Source of the DNA: Cryobacterium ruanii
Lineage (GTDB): Bacteria; Actinomycetota; Actinomycetes; Actinomycetales; Microbacteriaceae
Length of the DNA: 64,000 nucleotides
Direction: 5' to 3'
Assembly: GCF_004404055.1 (NCBI RefSeq)
Contig: NZ_SOHK01000005.1
Coordinates: forward strand, 310,001-374,000
The notes under the pieces were generated by a model. That model had not been told where the DNA came from, did not search any database, and saw only the letters and a list, made by a program, of their open reading frames with translations. The translations under genes were made by a program, and so were the position numbers. Of the stretch, positions 28,210 to 37,491 are shown piece by piece. The first letter of the stretch is position 1. Each line of letters begins with the position of its first letter.

Positions 28210-29917
28210 ACTCGACCGCCGCTCTGGCCACGTCCGGACTGGGCGCGTCCGGACTGGGTGCGACCGGACTGGTGACGGCTGGGATCGCCACCGTGAAGAC
28301 GGCACCCTCGCGGCGTCCGATGGTGAGCGTGCCGCCAAGCCGCATCACGGCCTGGCGAACTAGAGCCAGACCGAGGCCGTGGCCGCCGATGGAACGGCCC
28401 GGCACCGAGCCGACTGTATCGTGAGCGCCGGCGTCCTTCGTGCTGAATCCTAGCCGCCATACGTCATCGACGACATCGGGCGCTATGCCAGCGCCGCTGT
28501 CGGCAACCTCGATCACAACGGCCCGTTCGCTCGATGACACCGTGATGGACACCCGGCGCGGGTCTTCGCCCGCCGCTGCCGCATCGAGCGCGTTGTCCAC
28601 CAGATTGCCGAGCACCGTCACCAGGTCTTGAATCGATAGTCCGGACTGCGCAAGTGTGCCGGACGCTGTGACGGTCAAGGCGATCCCCAGTTCATTGGCC
28701 TGTGCCGATTTGCCCATGATCAGGGCACTGATCACCGGTTCGTCGACCGACCCGACCATCTCGTCGGCGAGCCGCTGGCTCAGTTCCAGGTCTTTGGTGG
28801 CGAATTCGAGGGCTTGATCGGTGCGACCGAGTTCCATGAGCGACACGATCGTGTGCAGCCGGTTGGAATGCTCGTGTGTCTGCGCCCGCAGTGCGTCGGA
28901 AAGGGTGCGCATCGACTGCAGCTCACTGCCAAGGTTCTGCAGATCAGTGTGGTCGCGAATCGTGGCCACAAACCCCATCGACGTCGGCTTGGCGCCTCGC
29001 ATCGGCGTAGACGACGCGACGGCTGGCTCCTGACTGACCACGAGCACCCGTGTGTCGGTGACGTGAATCTCGTCATGCGCCGTGCGGCCGCTGCGGAGCA
29101 ATTCGCCGAGGCCCGGCGGCAGGCTCAACGTGGTCAGGGTCAAGGGTCGCTCGTCGCTGCCCGCTGCCGGGCTCGGCGGAATCCCCAGCAGGGCGGCCGC
29201 CTGATCGTTGTAGAGCACGAGGTCTCCGTGCGGATCGACGAGTACGAGACCCTCCCGCACCGAGTGCAGCACCGAGTCGTAGTAGACAAACAGTTGCGCG
29301 AGGCGTTCTGGCCCCCAGCCGAGCGTTACCCGGCGCAGGTAGCGACCGAGCAGCCAGGTGACTGCGGAACCCGACGCGAGCAGCCCGAGCGCCAGCCCCA
29401 GAACCGAGGGCAGCCGCGCGTTCAGAGCGATCGTGATGTTGCTCGTCGTGGTGCCCACCGCGACGAGCGCACGCACCGTACCGTCGGCATCCGTTGCCGG
29501 CACTACGGCACGAACGGATGGCCCGAGCGTTCCCGTGCTGATTTCGGTGAAGGCCGTTCCGGACCGGGCCGGTTCGATCGCGCCGATGTAGTCTCGGCCG
29601 ATTTCGTCAGCATTCGGGTGGGTCCAGCGGGTGCGGTCCGGGGCCATGATCGTGATGAAATCGAGCCCGGCATCGGCGCTCACCTGAAGCGCGTAAGGCT
29701 GCAGGGACATGCTCGGGTCGGCGGATGCGCTCGCCGCGAGAACCAGAGGGCTGTCCGCGATGGCGGTGGCAACCGCAAGCATACGAGCGCTCGTCTCGTC
29801 GTAGGCACGATCTCGCGCATCGACGAAGAAGGCCGTTCCCACGAAGACCGTGAGCACGACGATGAACAGTGCGTGCGCGAGAAAGAGGCGTCTTGCGATG
29901 CTCCATTCCCTGCGCAC
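28202..29917 (-). CDS. Sensor histidine kinase of the DcuS/CitA family
   Basis: This 571-residue membrane kinase has two membrane segments (about 9-31 and 169-191) around an extracytoplasmic PAS/Cache sensor, then a cytoplasmic PAS domain (about 210-325). His348 lies in the H-box QTHEHSNRLHTI, and a C-terminal ATPase domain has the GHGLGLALVRQAV G-box. I chose GTG 29917, with GAGAGG upstream, over an ATG 12 codons earlier. It diverges from dctA across 139 bp, so C4-dicarboxylates are the likely signal. Confidence 0.9.
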   Translation of the reverse strand: MRREWSIARRLFLAHALFIVVLTVFVGTAFFVDARDRAYDETSARMLAVATAIADSPLVLAASASADPSMSLQPYALQVSADAGLDFITIMAPDRTRWTHPNADEIGRDYIGAIEPARSGTAFTEISTGTLGPSVRAVVPATDADGTVRALVAVGTTTSNITIALNARLPSVLGLALGLLASGSAVTWLLGRYLRRVTLGWGPERLAQLFVYYDSVLHSVREGLVLVDPHGDLVLYNDQAAALLGIPPSPAAGSDERPLTLTTLSLPPGLGELLRSGRTAHDEIHVTDTRVLVVSQEPAVASSTPMRGAKPTSMGFVATIRDHTDLQNLGSELQSMRTLSDALRAQTHEHSNRLHTIVSLMELGRTDQALEFATKDLELSQRLADEMVGSVDEPVISALIMGKSAQANELGIALTVTASGTLAQSGLSIQDLVTVLGNLVDNALDAAAAGEDPRRVSITVSSSERAVVIEVADSGAGIAPDVVDDVWRLGFSTKDAGAHDTVGSVPGRSIGGHGLGLALVRQAVMRLGGTLTIGRREGAVFTVAIPAVTSPVAPSPDAPSPDVARAAVEYD

Positions 29918-30056
29918 TGAGTGCCTCTCTTCAAAACACGGACTGGTGAACAATATGACCGCAACAGTGACCTCACGAGCCGTATCAACGATGGTGGAGA
30001 AACTTGCAGCAGCCGGAGCCCGTGGGCCCCGATAAGCCTAGACAAAGGAGTCTGCC
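29918..30056. promoter_or_regulatory. Divergent control region of the kinase and dctA
   Basis: The 139 bp should hold both promoters. A 26-codon frame (29,955-30,035) runs through it, and a GC-rich GGGCCCC hairpin near 30,024 sits just before AAGGAG, the dctA ribosome site. I could not define the regulator binding sites. Confidence 0.35.
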
Positions 30057-31463
30057 ATGGCATCGATGCCATCACCCCGCACCAAACTTAACAAATTTGG
30101 CAAACCCAAGAAGAGAATCGATTCATCGCACTACCTCTACATGGCCGTCATCGTCGCGGTCATCCTGGGTATCGTGGTCGGATTGGTCTGGGGCGGGCCG
30201 GAAGGTTTCGCGGTTTCCCTTAAGCCGCTCGGTGACCTGTTCATCGCCCTGATCAAAATGATGATCGCCCCGATCATCTTCTGCACGATCATTCTCGGCA
30301 TCGGCTCGATCGCCAAGGCGGCAACAGTCGGCAAGATCGGTGGGCTGGCCCTCGGCTACTTTCTGCTCATGTCGACATTCGCGCTCGGCATCGGCCTGGT
30401 CGTTGGCAACATGATCCACCCGGGTGAGGGCATCAACCTCTCGGATGCCACCTTCGAGTCAACCGAATCGGCCGATACCAAGTCCTTCCTGCTCGGGATC
30501 GTACCAACCACGATGTTCTCGTCTCTGACCAGCGGAAACATTCTGCAGACCCTGCTGGTTGCCCTCATCGCCGGCTTCGCCCTGCAGAGGATGGGCCCAG
30601 CTGGCAAGCCTATTCTTGAGGGCCTCGCGCACGTGCAGGCACTGGTTTTCCGCATTTTGATTATGGTCATGTGGCTTGCCCCGATCGGCGCTTTCGGTGC
30701 GATCGCCGCCGTCGTCGGTGCAACCGGCATCCAGGCCGTGATCAGCCTGTTCACTCTCATGGCCGCTTTCTACATCACCTGCATCATTTTTATCGTGGTC
30801 ATCCTTGGCGGCCTGCTCAAACTCGTTACCGGTGTGAACCTTTTCAAGCTCATGCGCTACCTCGGTCGCGAGTACCTGTTGATCGTGTCGACCTCGTCGT
30901 CTGAAGCCGCGCTTCCTCGACTGATCGCGAAGATGGAACACCTCGGCGTATCCAAGCCGGTCGTCGGTGTCACCGTGCCCACCGGCTACTCGTTCAACCT
31001 CGATGGCACCGCGATCTACCTCACCATGGCTTCGCTGTTCATCGCCAACGCGCTCGGCCAGCCCCTCGCCCTGGGCGAGCAGATCGGCCTGCTCGTCTTC
31101 ATGATCATCGCGAGCAAGGGTGCCGCCGGCGTTTCCGGAGCTGGACTCGCCACCCTCGCTGCGGGCCTGCAGGCTCACGCCCCGCAGCTCGTCGGTGGTG
31201 TCGGTTTCATCGTCGGCATTGACCGATTCATGTCCGAAGCCCGCGCGCTGACCAACTTCACCGGCAATGCGGTCGCGACCGTCATGATCGGCTCTTGGAC
31301 CAAGGAACTCGACCGGGTGCAGGTTGATCGCGTGCTCGACAAGCTCGACCCGTTCGACGAGCGCACCATGCTCACCCACGGCCACGTGAGTACTTCTGAC
31401 AGCCAGCGTAGTGCCGAAAAGGCCGCGCAGTCCGAGGTCCTGGAGCGCGCGCACGCAAACTAG
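30057..31463 (+). CDS. dctA: C4-dicarboxylate transporter DctA
   Basis: DctA imports succinate, fumarate and malate with cations. The 468-residue protein has the fold and motifs of the SLC1/DAACS family: the Ser-rich hairpin STSSSEAALPRL (near residue 278), GYSFNLDGTAIYLT (near 308) and GIDRFMSEARALTNFTGNAVAT near 395. AAGGAG lies nine bases before ATG 30057. It is divergent from a DcuS/DcuR-like system that probably controls it. A terminator follows. Confidence 0.94.
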   Translation: MASMPSPRTKLNKFGKPKKRIDSSHYLYMAVIVAVILGIVVGLVWGGPEGFAVSLKPLGDLFIALIKMMIAPIIFCTIILGIGSIAKAATVGKIGGLALGYFLLMSTFALGIGLVVGNMIHPGEGINLSDATFESTESADTKSFLLGIVPTTMFSSLTSGNILQTLLVALIAGFALQRMGPAGKPILEGLAHVQALVFRILIMVMWLAPIGAFGAIAAVVGATGIQAVISLFTLMAAFYITCIIFIVVILGGLLKLVTGVNLFKLMRYLGREYLLIVSTSSSEAALPRLIAKMEHLGVSKPVVGVTVPTGYSFNLDGTAIYLTMASLFIANALGQPLALGEQIGLLVFMIIASKGAAGVSGAGLATLAAGLQAHAPQLVGGVGFIVGIDRFMSEARALTNFTGNAVATVMIGSWTKELDRVQVDRVLDKLDPFDERTMLTHGHVSTSDSQRSAEKAAQSEVLERAHAN

Positions 31464-31497
31464 CAGACCAGAAAATAGCGGGTACTAGACTCGCGCT

Positions 31498-31540
31498 ACG
31501 GGTGTCGTCCGGAGGAAACCTCCCGGGCGGCACCCTTTTC
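31498..31540 (+). terminator. Terminator after dctA
   Basis: GGGTGTCGTCCGGAGG and CCTCCCGGGCGGCACCC form a long stem with an AAA loop, followed by TTTTCTT. Confidence 0.75.
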
Positions 31541-31820
31541 TTGTGCCCATTTCGGCGGGCCGAAAAGAGGGTGTGTTAGGCTTCCTGATGGTCTTACAAC
31601 CTTCACCAGGACGCGCAAGCGTAGCCACCATTTGAGATGGAACGGCCGCATTCGTATGGTGAGACGCCGACGGACGCGATCCCATGATTGCTCCAAGCCC
31701 ACGCTGATTCAGTTCTGCTGATTGTCGCGTGCGGGCCGCTCGGCGCCTACCCGTCCGACAAGAGAGCACACTGCTTCGTAGACCGTGAAATCGGCTGCGG
31801 GGGCGTGCACCGGAGAACGC
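31541..31820. other. Gene-free stretch before proV
   Basis: This 280-bp stretch separates the dctA terminator from proV. It holds one good promoter candidate (31,632-31,660). The stretch after it would give a leader of about 150 bases with no riboswitch fold I recognise. Confidence 0.4.
31632..31660 (+). promoter_or_regulatory. Promoter candidate for the betaine transporter operon
   Basis: TTGAGA and TATGGT are separated by exactly 17 bases, the best sigma-70-type match seen in this window. It lies about 160 bases before the proV start. Confidence 0.5.
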
Positions 31821-33143
31821 GTGACCGAGAGTAATCCTCTTCAAGAAACCATTGCCGTCAAGGCAGATCACCTCTACAAAGCATTCGGGCGTCGACCACA
31901 CGAGATCGTCAAGAAGCTCAAGGCGGGCAAGAGCCGCGCCGATATCTCATCTCTCGGAGTCGCCGCCGTCATCGACGCCTCCTTTGAGGTCAAAAAAGGG
32001 GAGATCTTCGTCGTCATGGGCCTGTCCGGCTCGGGCAAATCGACTCTCATCCGTATGCTCAACGGATTGTGGGACACCACGTCGGGCACCGTGACCGTCG
32101 GCGGCACCGACATCACCGGCGTCTCCGCCAAGGAACTGCGCGACATACGCCGCAAGAGCATCTCCATGGTGTTTCAGCACTTCGCCCTGCTGCCGCACCG
32201 CACGGTAATCGACAATGTCGCCTACGGCCTCGAGATTCAGGGCATGGGCCGCGCCGAACGCCTCGCGAAAGCGCAGACCATCATCGATCTGGTCGGCCTT
32301 GCCGGCTGGGCCGATAATCTGCCATCCGAGTTGTCGGGCGGAATGCAACAGCGAGTCGGCCTCGGCCGTGCCCTCGCCGCCGACACCGACGTGCTGCTCA
32401 TGGACGAAGCCTTCTCGGCCCTCGACCCGCTGATTCGCCGCGAGATGCAAGAGCAGCTCATCGAGCTGCAGGCCGCACTCGGCAAGACCATCATCTTCAT
32501 CACCCACGACCTCAACGAGGCCATGTTCCTCGGCGACCGCATCGCCGTCATGCGTGATGGCCGTATCGTGCAGATCGGCACCCCCGAAGAGATCCTCACC
32601 GACCCGGCCAACGACTACGTGGCCCAGTTTGTGCAGGACGTCGACCGGGCGCGGGTGCTCACCGCAGTGAGCGTAATGGAACCGGTTCGTTCGGTCATCA
32701 CCAAAACTGCCGGTCCGCGCGCCGCGCTGCACACGATGCGCGACCTGCAGACATCTGTCACTTTTGTGCTCAACCGGGACCGCAGCTTCGCTGGGATCGT
32801 GCGTGACCGCGACGTGCTCAAGCTCGTCAAAGCTGGCGAGACCGACCTGCGCGGCATCATTCGGGATGACGCAACCTCCGTGTCGCCAGAAACCGCGCTG
32901 GTCGATCTGGTCGAACCCTCGGTGGAGAGTGAACTGCCCATCGCCGTCGTCGACGAGAAAAACCGCCTGCTCGGCGTGATCCCGCGGGTGACCCTGCTGG
33001 CCGCCATCGGCAACGTCAGTACCAACACCGGCGCTCTGCCCATTGTCATGCCGCCGGCCACGATCTCGGTCAGCCAGATCACCGAGATTCTCGGAGAAAC
33101 CGCCGACGATACGCAGATCGATGCCGCAGGAGTGCACGCATGA
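31821..33143 (+). CDS. proV: Glycine betaine/proline ABC transporter ATPase
   Basis: ProV powers uptake of osmoprotectants. The 440-residue protein has Walker A GLSGSGKST at 67-75, signature LSGGMQQR near 168 and Walker B VLLMDEAFSALD just after. Two CBS domains follow from about residue 285, which in relatives sense ionic strength. I chose GTG 31821 because GGAGA lies five bases upstream; a GTG 12 codons earlier is less likely. The stop overlaps the proW start as ATGA. Confidence 0.93.
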   Translation: MTESNPLQETIAVKADHLYKAFGRRPHEIVKKLKAGKSRADISSLGVAAVIDASFEVKKGEIFVVMGLSGSGKSTLIRMLNGLWDTTSGTVTVGGTDITGVSAKELRDIRRKSISMVFQHFALLPHRTVIDNVAYGLEIQGMGRAERLAKAQTIIDLVGLAGWADNLPSELSGGMQQRVGLGRALAADTDVLLMDEAFSALDPLIRREMQEQLIELQAALGKTIIFITHDLNEAMFLGDRIAVMRDGRIVQIGTPEEILTDPANDYVAQFVQDVDRARVLTAVSVMEPVRSVITKTAGPRAALHTMRDLQTSVTFVLNRDRSFAGIVRDRDVLKLVKAGETDLRGIIRDDATSVSPETALVDLVEPSVESELPIAVVDEKNRLLGVIPRVTLLAAIGNVSTNTGALPIVMPPATISVSQITEILGETADDTQIDAAGVHA

Positions 33144-34081
33144 ACGACTTTCGCATTCCCATCGGCTCATGGGTCGAGTCCTTCGTCGAATTCATTACCG
33201 ACACCTTCGGGTTCATCTTCGACCTCGTTCGCGCTGGTTTCGACGGCGCCTACGAGGCCGTCGAATTTTTGCTCGGAGCACCGCCATTCTGGGCGATCAT
33301 GCTCGTGTTGGGCGTCCTCGCTCTCGGCATCCGTGGCTGGAAGTTCGCCGTGGGCACCGTTGTCGGAATGGTCGTCATTCTCGGAGTCGACCAGTGGGAT
33401 AACGCAATGGACACCCTCGCCCTCGTGCTCGTCGCGAGCGTGTTGGCCATTGTGATCAGCGTTCCGCTCGGCATCCTGGCGGCCAAGTCGACGCTCGCAT
33501 CGAACATCATTCGCCCGGTGCTCGACTTCATGCAGACCATGCCGGCGTTCGTCTACCTCATCCCGGCGCTCATTCTGTTTCGGATCGGCGTGGTACCCGG
33601 AATCGTCGCGACGATCATCTTCGCTATGGCCCCCGGAGTGCGCCTGACCGAGCTCGGCATCCGCAGCGTCGACAAGGAAGTTGTCGAGGCCGGACAAGCC
33701 TTCGGTGCTTCCCCGTGGCGCATTCTGCGTCAGATTCAGCTGCCCCTCGCCACCCCGACCATCATGGCCGGCATCAACCAGGTCATCATGCTCTCGCTTT
33801 CCATGGTCGTGATCTCCGGCTTGGTCGGAGCAGGCGGACTCGGAGCGCAGGTCATCGCGAGCCTCAACCGAATCGACATCGCGCTCGGCTTCGAAGCCGG
33901 CCTGGCCGTGGTGATCCTCGCGATCTTCCTCGACCGCATCACGGCGTCGCTCGGCAGTTCCGATTCGGGGGGCTTCTTCGGCAGTATCCGTCGCGTTCTG
34001 CGGTCGCGCCGGGTGACGGATGCCGTGGCGTTCGCTCCCGACACGAATCCGGCTCCGGCTCCTCAGCGTGCACGCGTCTGA
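33140..34081 (+). CDS. proW: Glycine betaine/proline ABC transporter permease
   Basis: The 313-residue membrane protein forms the translocation channel. It has about six or seven membrane segments and the permease-ATPase coupling motif in EAGQAFGASPWRILRQIQLPLA (near residues 183-205). It is a single permease next to separate ATPase and binding-protein genes, the ProVWX arrangement. ATGA overlap couples it to proV. The C-terminal tail after the last membrane segment is about 45 residues and basic. Confidence 0.93.
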   Translation: MNDFRIPIGSWVESFVEFITDTFGFIFDLVRAGFDGAYEAVEFLLGAPPFWAIMLVLGVLALGIRGWKFAVGTVVGMVVILGVDQWDNAMDTLALVLVASVLAIVISVPLGILAAKSTLASNIIRPVLDFMQTMPAFVYLIPALILFRIGVVPGIVATIIFAMAPGVRLTELGIRSVDKEVVEAGQAFGASPWRILRQIQLPLATPTIMAGINQVIMLSLSMVVISGLVGAGGLGAQVIASLNRIDIALGFEAGLAVVILAIFLDRITASLGSSDSGGFFGSIRRVLRSRRVTDAVAFAPDTNPAPAPQRARV

Positions 34082-34195
34082 CGCGAGCCCAACAGATCTA
34101 CGGCTGCATCCGCATCCGTTCACAGTATGGCTCCCGCCGTATGCACCACGAGTCAACCCCAGTCACCTACAGCAGGTGGCACGAAAGGAAGACCT

Positions 34196-35092
34196 ATGAA
34201 ACACCGTTCTAAATCCATCCTTGCCCTTGGGGCAGTCAGTATGCTCGCCCTCGCCGGCTGCGCTGCATCGGAAGAGGCCGAAACCGTCGGCAACGGCAAC
34301 AATGACAAAAAGGACATGTCGATCGCCGTCTTCAACGGCTGGGACGAAGGTATCGCGGCTTCCCACCTGTGGAAGGCCATCCTCGATGACAAGGGCTACA
34401 ACGTCGAGCTCGAATACGCCGACGTCGCGCCGGTCTACCTCGGCTTATCCGAGGGCGATTATGACCTCAGCATGGACGTCTGGCTGCCGGTGACCCACGC
34501 CGAGTACCTGGACGAGTACGGCGACAAGATCGTCGACCTCGGAGCCTGGAACGACGAGTCTCGCAACGCCATCGCGGTCAACGCTGATGCCCCGATCGAC
34601 TCGCTGGAAGAACTCGCTGCGAACGCGGATCTGTTCGGCAACCGTATCGTGGGCATCGAGCCCGGCGCTGGCCTGACCCTCGCCACGACCGACAACGTCA
34701 TTCCCGGCTACGGCCTCGAAGGAATGGAATACCTGACCTCGTCGACGGCGGCCATGCTCGTTGAACTGCAGACGGCCACTGAGAACGGCGAAAACATCGT
34801 CGTGACCCTATGGGAGCCGCACTGGGCCTATGGTGTGTTCCCGCTCAAGAACCTCGAGGACCCGCAGGGTGCCCTCGGTGGTGTCGAGAGCATCCACTCC
34901 TACGCCAAGAGTGACTTTAAAACGGAGTTCCCGACGGCTGCCGGCTGGGTTGAGAATTTCGAGATGGACCTTGACATGCTCTACTCGCTCGAGAACGCCA
35001 TGTTCGTCGACTACGACGGGCAGGACTTCGAGCCGATCGTCGCCCAGTGGATCGAAGACAACCAGGAGTACGTGGACGGCCTCACCAGCTAG
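34196..35092 (+). CDS. proX: Glycine betaine-binding lipoprotein
   Basis: The extracellular substrate-binding component of the transporter. The 298-residue protein has a lipoprotein signal with lipobox LALAGC and Cys22 as the lipidated residue. The mature part has the OpuAC fold with aromatic residues spread for betaine binding (FNGWDEG, DVWLPVTHAEYL, LWEPHWAYGVF). I chose ATG 34196, which has AAAGGAAG upstream. A strong terminator follows the gene and ends the three-gene operon. Confidence 0.93.
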   Translation: MKHRSKSILALGAVSMLALAGCAASEEAETVGNGNNDKKDMSIAVFNGWDEGIAASHLWKAILDDKGYNVELEYADVAPVYLGLSEGDYDLSMDVWLPVTHAEYLDEYGDKIVDLGAWNDESRNAIAVNADAPIDSLEELAANADLFGNRIVGIEPGAGLTLATTDNVIPGYGLEGMEYLTSSTAAMLVELQTATENGENIVVTLWEPHWAYGVFPLKNLEDPQGALGGVESIHSYAKSDFKTEFPTAAGWVENFEMDLDMLYSLENAMFVDYDGQDFEPIVAQWIEDNQEYVDGLTS

Positions 35093-35111
35093 CTACGGAT
35101 TCTGCACGAAG

Positions 35112-35146
35112 AATGGCCCGCGTCCTCGGACGCGGGCCATTTTCTT
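35112..35146. terminator. Terminator after proX
   Basis: A perfect 14-bp stem, AATGGCCCGCGTCC with GGACGCGGGCCATT, around a TC loop is followed by TTCTT. A run of A is absent on the left side, so it mainly serves the plus strand. Confidence 0.88.
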
Positions 35147-35157
35147 GAATCTGCGTG

Positions 35158-35619
35158 CTACGGGGCTTCGAGGTCGCGCAGCTGCTGCAGCCAGGCGTCG
35201 AAAAGATCGCCGTCGAAGTCGTCGACGGTTTTCAGCTTGTACTCGCTCATCTCGGCCGATCCGCTGGCATTGAGCTTGCCCGAATCATCGGTGATGGCCT
35301 GTCCCCGCCAGAACAACACGGTCACGAAGGTGGGGTACGCCTTGAAACCGGCGACCGGAAGGCCGTCGTCAAGCCAGACCGGATGTCCGTGCCACAGTTC
35401 CGTCGACGTCTCCGGCAGGCCCAGGTCGAACGTGTCGCGGAGTAGGGTGACGACGCTCGCGCGCGGCTCGGTCAAGGCCGCAACATACTCCTCGATGGTC
35501 GTGGGCTTGACTGCGGATGGTACGACGGTGGGTGCGAGTATGGATGTCAGGTGAATAGCCTCTTTCGTGGTGAAATTGTCGCCCGGCGCGGTGTCGAGCG
35601 AAGTGATTCCTTCTTCCAC
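35158..35619 (-). CDS. DUF1801 domain protein
   Basis: This is a 153-residue cytosolic protein of the DUF1801 family. The family core is visible in TIEEYVAALTEPRASVVTLLRDTF, then ELWHGHPVW and a C-terminal helix. The molecular function is not established. The GTG start at 35619 is tentative. Homology begins about 40 residues later, so the true start may lie downstream at an uncommon codon. It stands alone. Confidence 0.65.
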   Translation of the reverse strand: MEEGITSLDTAPGDNFTTKEAIHLTSILAPTVVPSAVKPTTIEEYVAALTEPRASVVTLLRDTFDLGLPETSTELWHGHPVWLDDGLPVAGFKAYPTFVTVLFWRGQAITDDSGKLNASGSAEMSEYKLKTVDDFDGDLFDAWLQQLRDLEAP

Positions 35620-35681
35620 ACTCTCACGCCGTTTCCACTCGCGGCTGGGCAGACACTCAGGAACCGGCCAGCGGCAGGCAC

Positions 35682-35731
35682 AAAAAAACGAACACCGCCC
35701 ACCGATGTGAAAGTCGGCGGGCGGTGTTCGG
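35682..35731 (-). terminator. Terminator of the FKBP lipoprotein gene
   Basis: Read on the minus strand, GAACACCGCCCGCCGAC and a CGGTGGGCGGTGTTC arm form a long stem with a TTTCACAT loop, followed by seven T. Confidence 0.88.
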
Positions 35732-35740
35732 CTGAGATGG

Positions 35741-36742
35741 TTACGCCGCCGGGGTTACGTCGGTGGCGACGATGTCGACGACGAAGACGAGCGTGTCAGT
35801 GCCGGTGATTCCGGCACTGGTGTTGCCGGTCTCACCGTAGCCCTCAGCTGGCGGGAGCACAGCGAGCACCTGGGATCCGACGGTCTGGCCGACCAGCGCG
35901 GCCCCAAAGCCTGGAACAACCTGGCTGGTGACGAAGGTCACCGGCCCGGCGGCGGTCCAGGAAGAGTCGAAGGTTTTGCCGCTGCCCCAGATGACTCCGG
36001 TGTATTCAACGGAGACGGTGTCGCCGTCGGCAACCACAGCGCCGTCACCGAGCTTCAACGTGGCGATCTGCAATTCGGTCGGAGCGTCGGCATCCGGGAT
36101 GGTGATGGTTGGGGTGCCGTCGTCGGCGAGCTCCACGGCAGGCAGGCCGTCGACGAGGGGCTGGTCCTTGCCGTCGGCGCGGTCAGCAAGGTTGGTCACG
36201 GAGATGACGTCGATGACGAACACGACAGAATCGCCGGCGGCGATTCCGATCTCGGCAGCGCCTTCGGTGCCGAAGGCGTCGTCGGCCGGACTGACGGTGA
36301 CGATACGGTCGCCCTCAACGGAGCAGTTGACCGCCCGGACCAGGCCAGGCAGGAACGTTTCGCCCACCGTTATGACCTCGCCGGTGCCAGCCGTCGGGTA
36401 GGTCGTCTCCTGAACGACCTCGCCGGTGGTTCCGTTGTAGACCGAGAGGGAGGTCTCAACAAGCGAACCCGCCGAAGCCTCCGTGGAACCGGTTCCCTCG
36501 ATGGCGACGCTGCGCTGTGTTTCGGCGGGCTCCAGCGGCTCGGCGATTTTAACGGTCGGCACTGTGCCGAAATCGCCGGTCACGTCGACTCCATCCGACA
36601 CATCACCGGGTGCGGTGCACTCGCTGTAGGCAGCGTCTGGGACGGAAGCCAGATCCGTTGCTTTTGGCGTGTCGCTGCTGCCGCACGCGCTGAGGGCGAG
36701 CGTGAGGCCCACGATGGTGAGCAGGGCAGGAATTTTCGACAC
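35741..36742 (-). CDS. FKBP-type peptidyl-prolyl isomerase lipoprotein
   Basis: A 333-residue secreted lipoprotein (lipobox LALSAC, Cys20) expected to help fold extracytoplasmic proteins. The C-terminal part (about 225-330) is a standard FKBP domain with VSVEYTGVIW, FDSSW, VVPGFGAALVGQTVGSQVLAVLPPAEGYG and TLVFVVDI. The segment at about 70-190 looks like a second, decayed FKBP-like domain: it has FLPGLVRAVNC and a similar VFVIDV strand but lacks the active-site aromatic pattern. A terminator follows. Confidence 0.9.
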   Translation of the reverse strand: MSKIPALLTIVGLTLALSACGSSDTPKATDLASVPDAAYSECTAPGDVSDGVDVTGDFGTVPTVKIAEPLEPAETQRSVAIEGTGSTEASAGSLVETSLSVYNGTTGEVVQETTYPTAGTGEVITVGETFLPGLVRAVNCSVEGDRIVTVSPADDAFGTEGAAEIGIAAGDSVVFVIDVISVTNLADRADGKDQPLVDGLPAVELADDGTPTITIPDADAPTELQIATLKLGDGAVVADGDTVSVEYTGVIWGSGKTFDSSWTAAGPVTFVTSQVVPGFGAALVGQTVGSQVLAVLPPAEGYGETGNTSAGITGTDTLVFVVDIVATDVTPAA

Positions 36743-36887
36743 GGGGCCTCTTTCGAGATTTTAGGTGCGGGCACTTAAATACCGGGATGGCACGAATGGC
36801 CAAGTCCCTACTCTGCCACGCCTCGCCTCTGAACCGGCTGAGTGGATGCCGCGTGGCTGATTGTCAGCGCGCCGTCCGGGAGTCCGC

Positions 36888-37481
36888 TCAGTCGTCGAGG
36901 CCGCGGGCGATCAGGGCTTCGCCGAGGGCATCCGCCGCGTAGAGCGAGCGTACGACTACCGGAACAGCGATGGACTGGAGCGAGCCCTGGGTTCCGCGGG
37001 CGGTTCGGGCCTCGATCACCTCGCGCACGATATCGGCGACCAATGGAATGCATCGAATGGTGAGGGCGACGAGCAGCCCCACCCGGTCGGCGTCGATGAA
37101 CCGACGGAACGGGTGTAGCAGCGTCTGGAATGCTTCGAGCACCGCGGTGACCGTCGTGGTCATCGTGAACAGTGCGGCGAGGGCCACTGCCACGATCAGG
37201 CGGCCGGCCATGAGGGCGGCGATGGTCCAGCCGGAGAGTAGACCCTGGATCGGTACTGCCACGAGCAAAACGAGCAGAATGGGCGCGACCTGGGCAGCGG
37301 CCGCCCGGACCGGAACCCGGGCCATGAGGAACAAGAGCCCGACGCTGGCCGCGGCGCCGCCGATGACCAGAGGGTCGGGCGAGGTTCCGATCAGCAGAAC
37401 GCAAAGCGAGAGCAGGAACAGCTTGAGCAGCGTCGGTGCCCGGTGGACGACCGAGGTGCCGGGGCTATAGAGGCCGATCAC
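36888..37481 (-). CDS. bioN: Energy-coupling factor transmembrane protein, BioN
   Basis: The 197-residue EcfT-type subunit links the biotin-binding protein BioY to the ATPase BioM. It has five or so hydrophobic segments and the coupling helix region with EARTARGTQG (near residue 155), where EcfT proteins carry an Ala-Arg-Gly motif. It is the last gene of the bioY-bioM-bioN operon, 10 bp after bioM. Confidence 0.9.
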   Translation of the reverse strand: MIGLYSPGTSVVHRAPTLLKLFLLSLCVLLIGTSPDPLVIGGAAASVGLLFLMARVPVRAAAAQVAPILLVLLVAVPIQGLLSGWTIAALMAGRLIVAVALAALFTMTTTVTAVLEAFQTLLHPFRRFIDADRVGLLVALTIRCIPLVADIVREVIEARTARGTQGSLQSIAVPVVVRSLYAADALGEALIARGLDD

Positions 37482-37491
37482 GCGTGGCCGG

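Noticed and set aside
29955-30035. 26-codon frame before dctA as a leader peptide
   Set aside because: It does not overlap or abut dctA, which has its own AAGGAG, and no -10 element has the leaderless spacing.
31541-31820. Riboswitch before proV
   Set aside because: No conserved core of a known class could be found in the 280 bp, and betaine systems are usually controlled otherwise.
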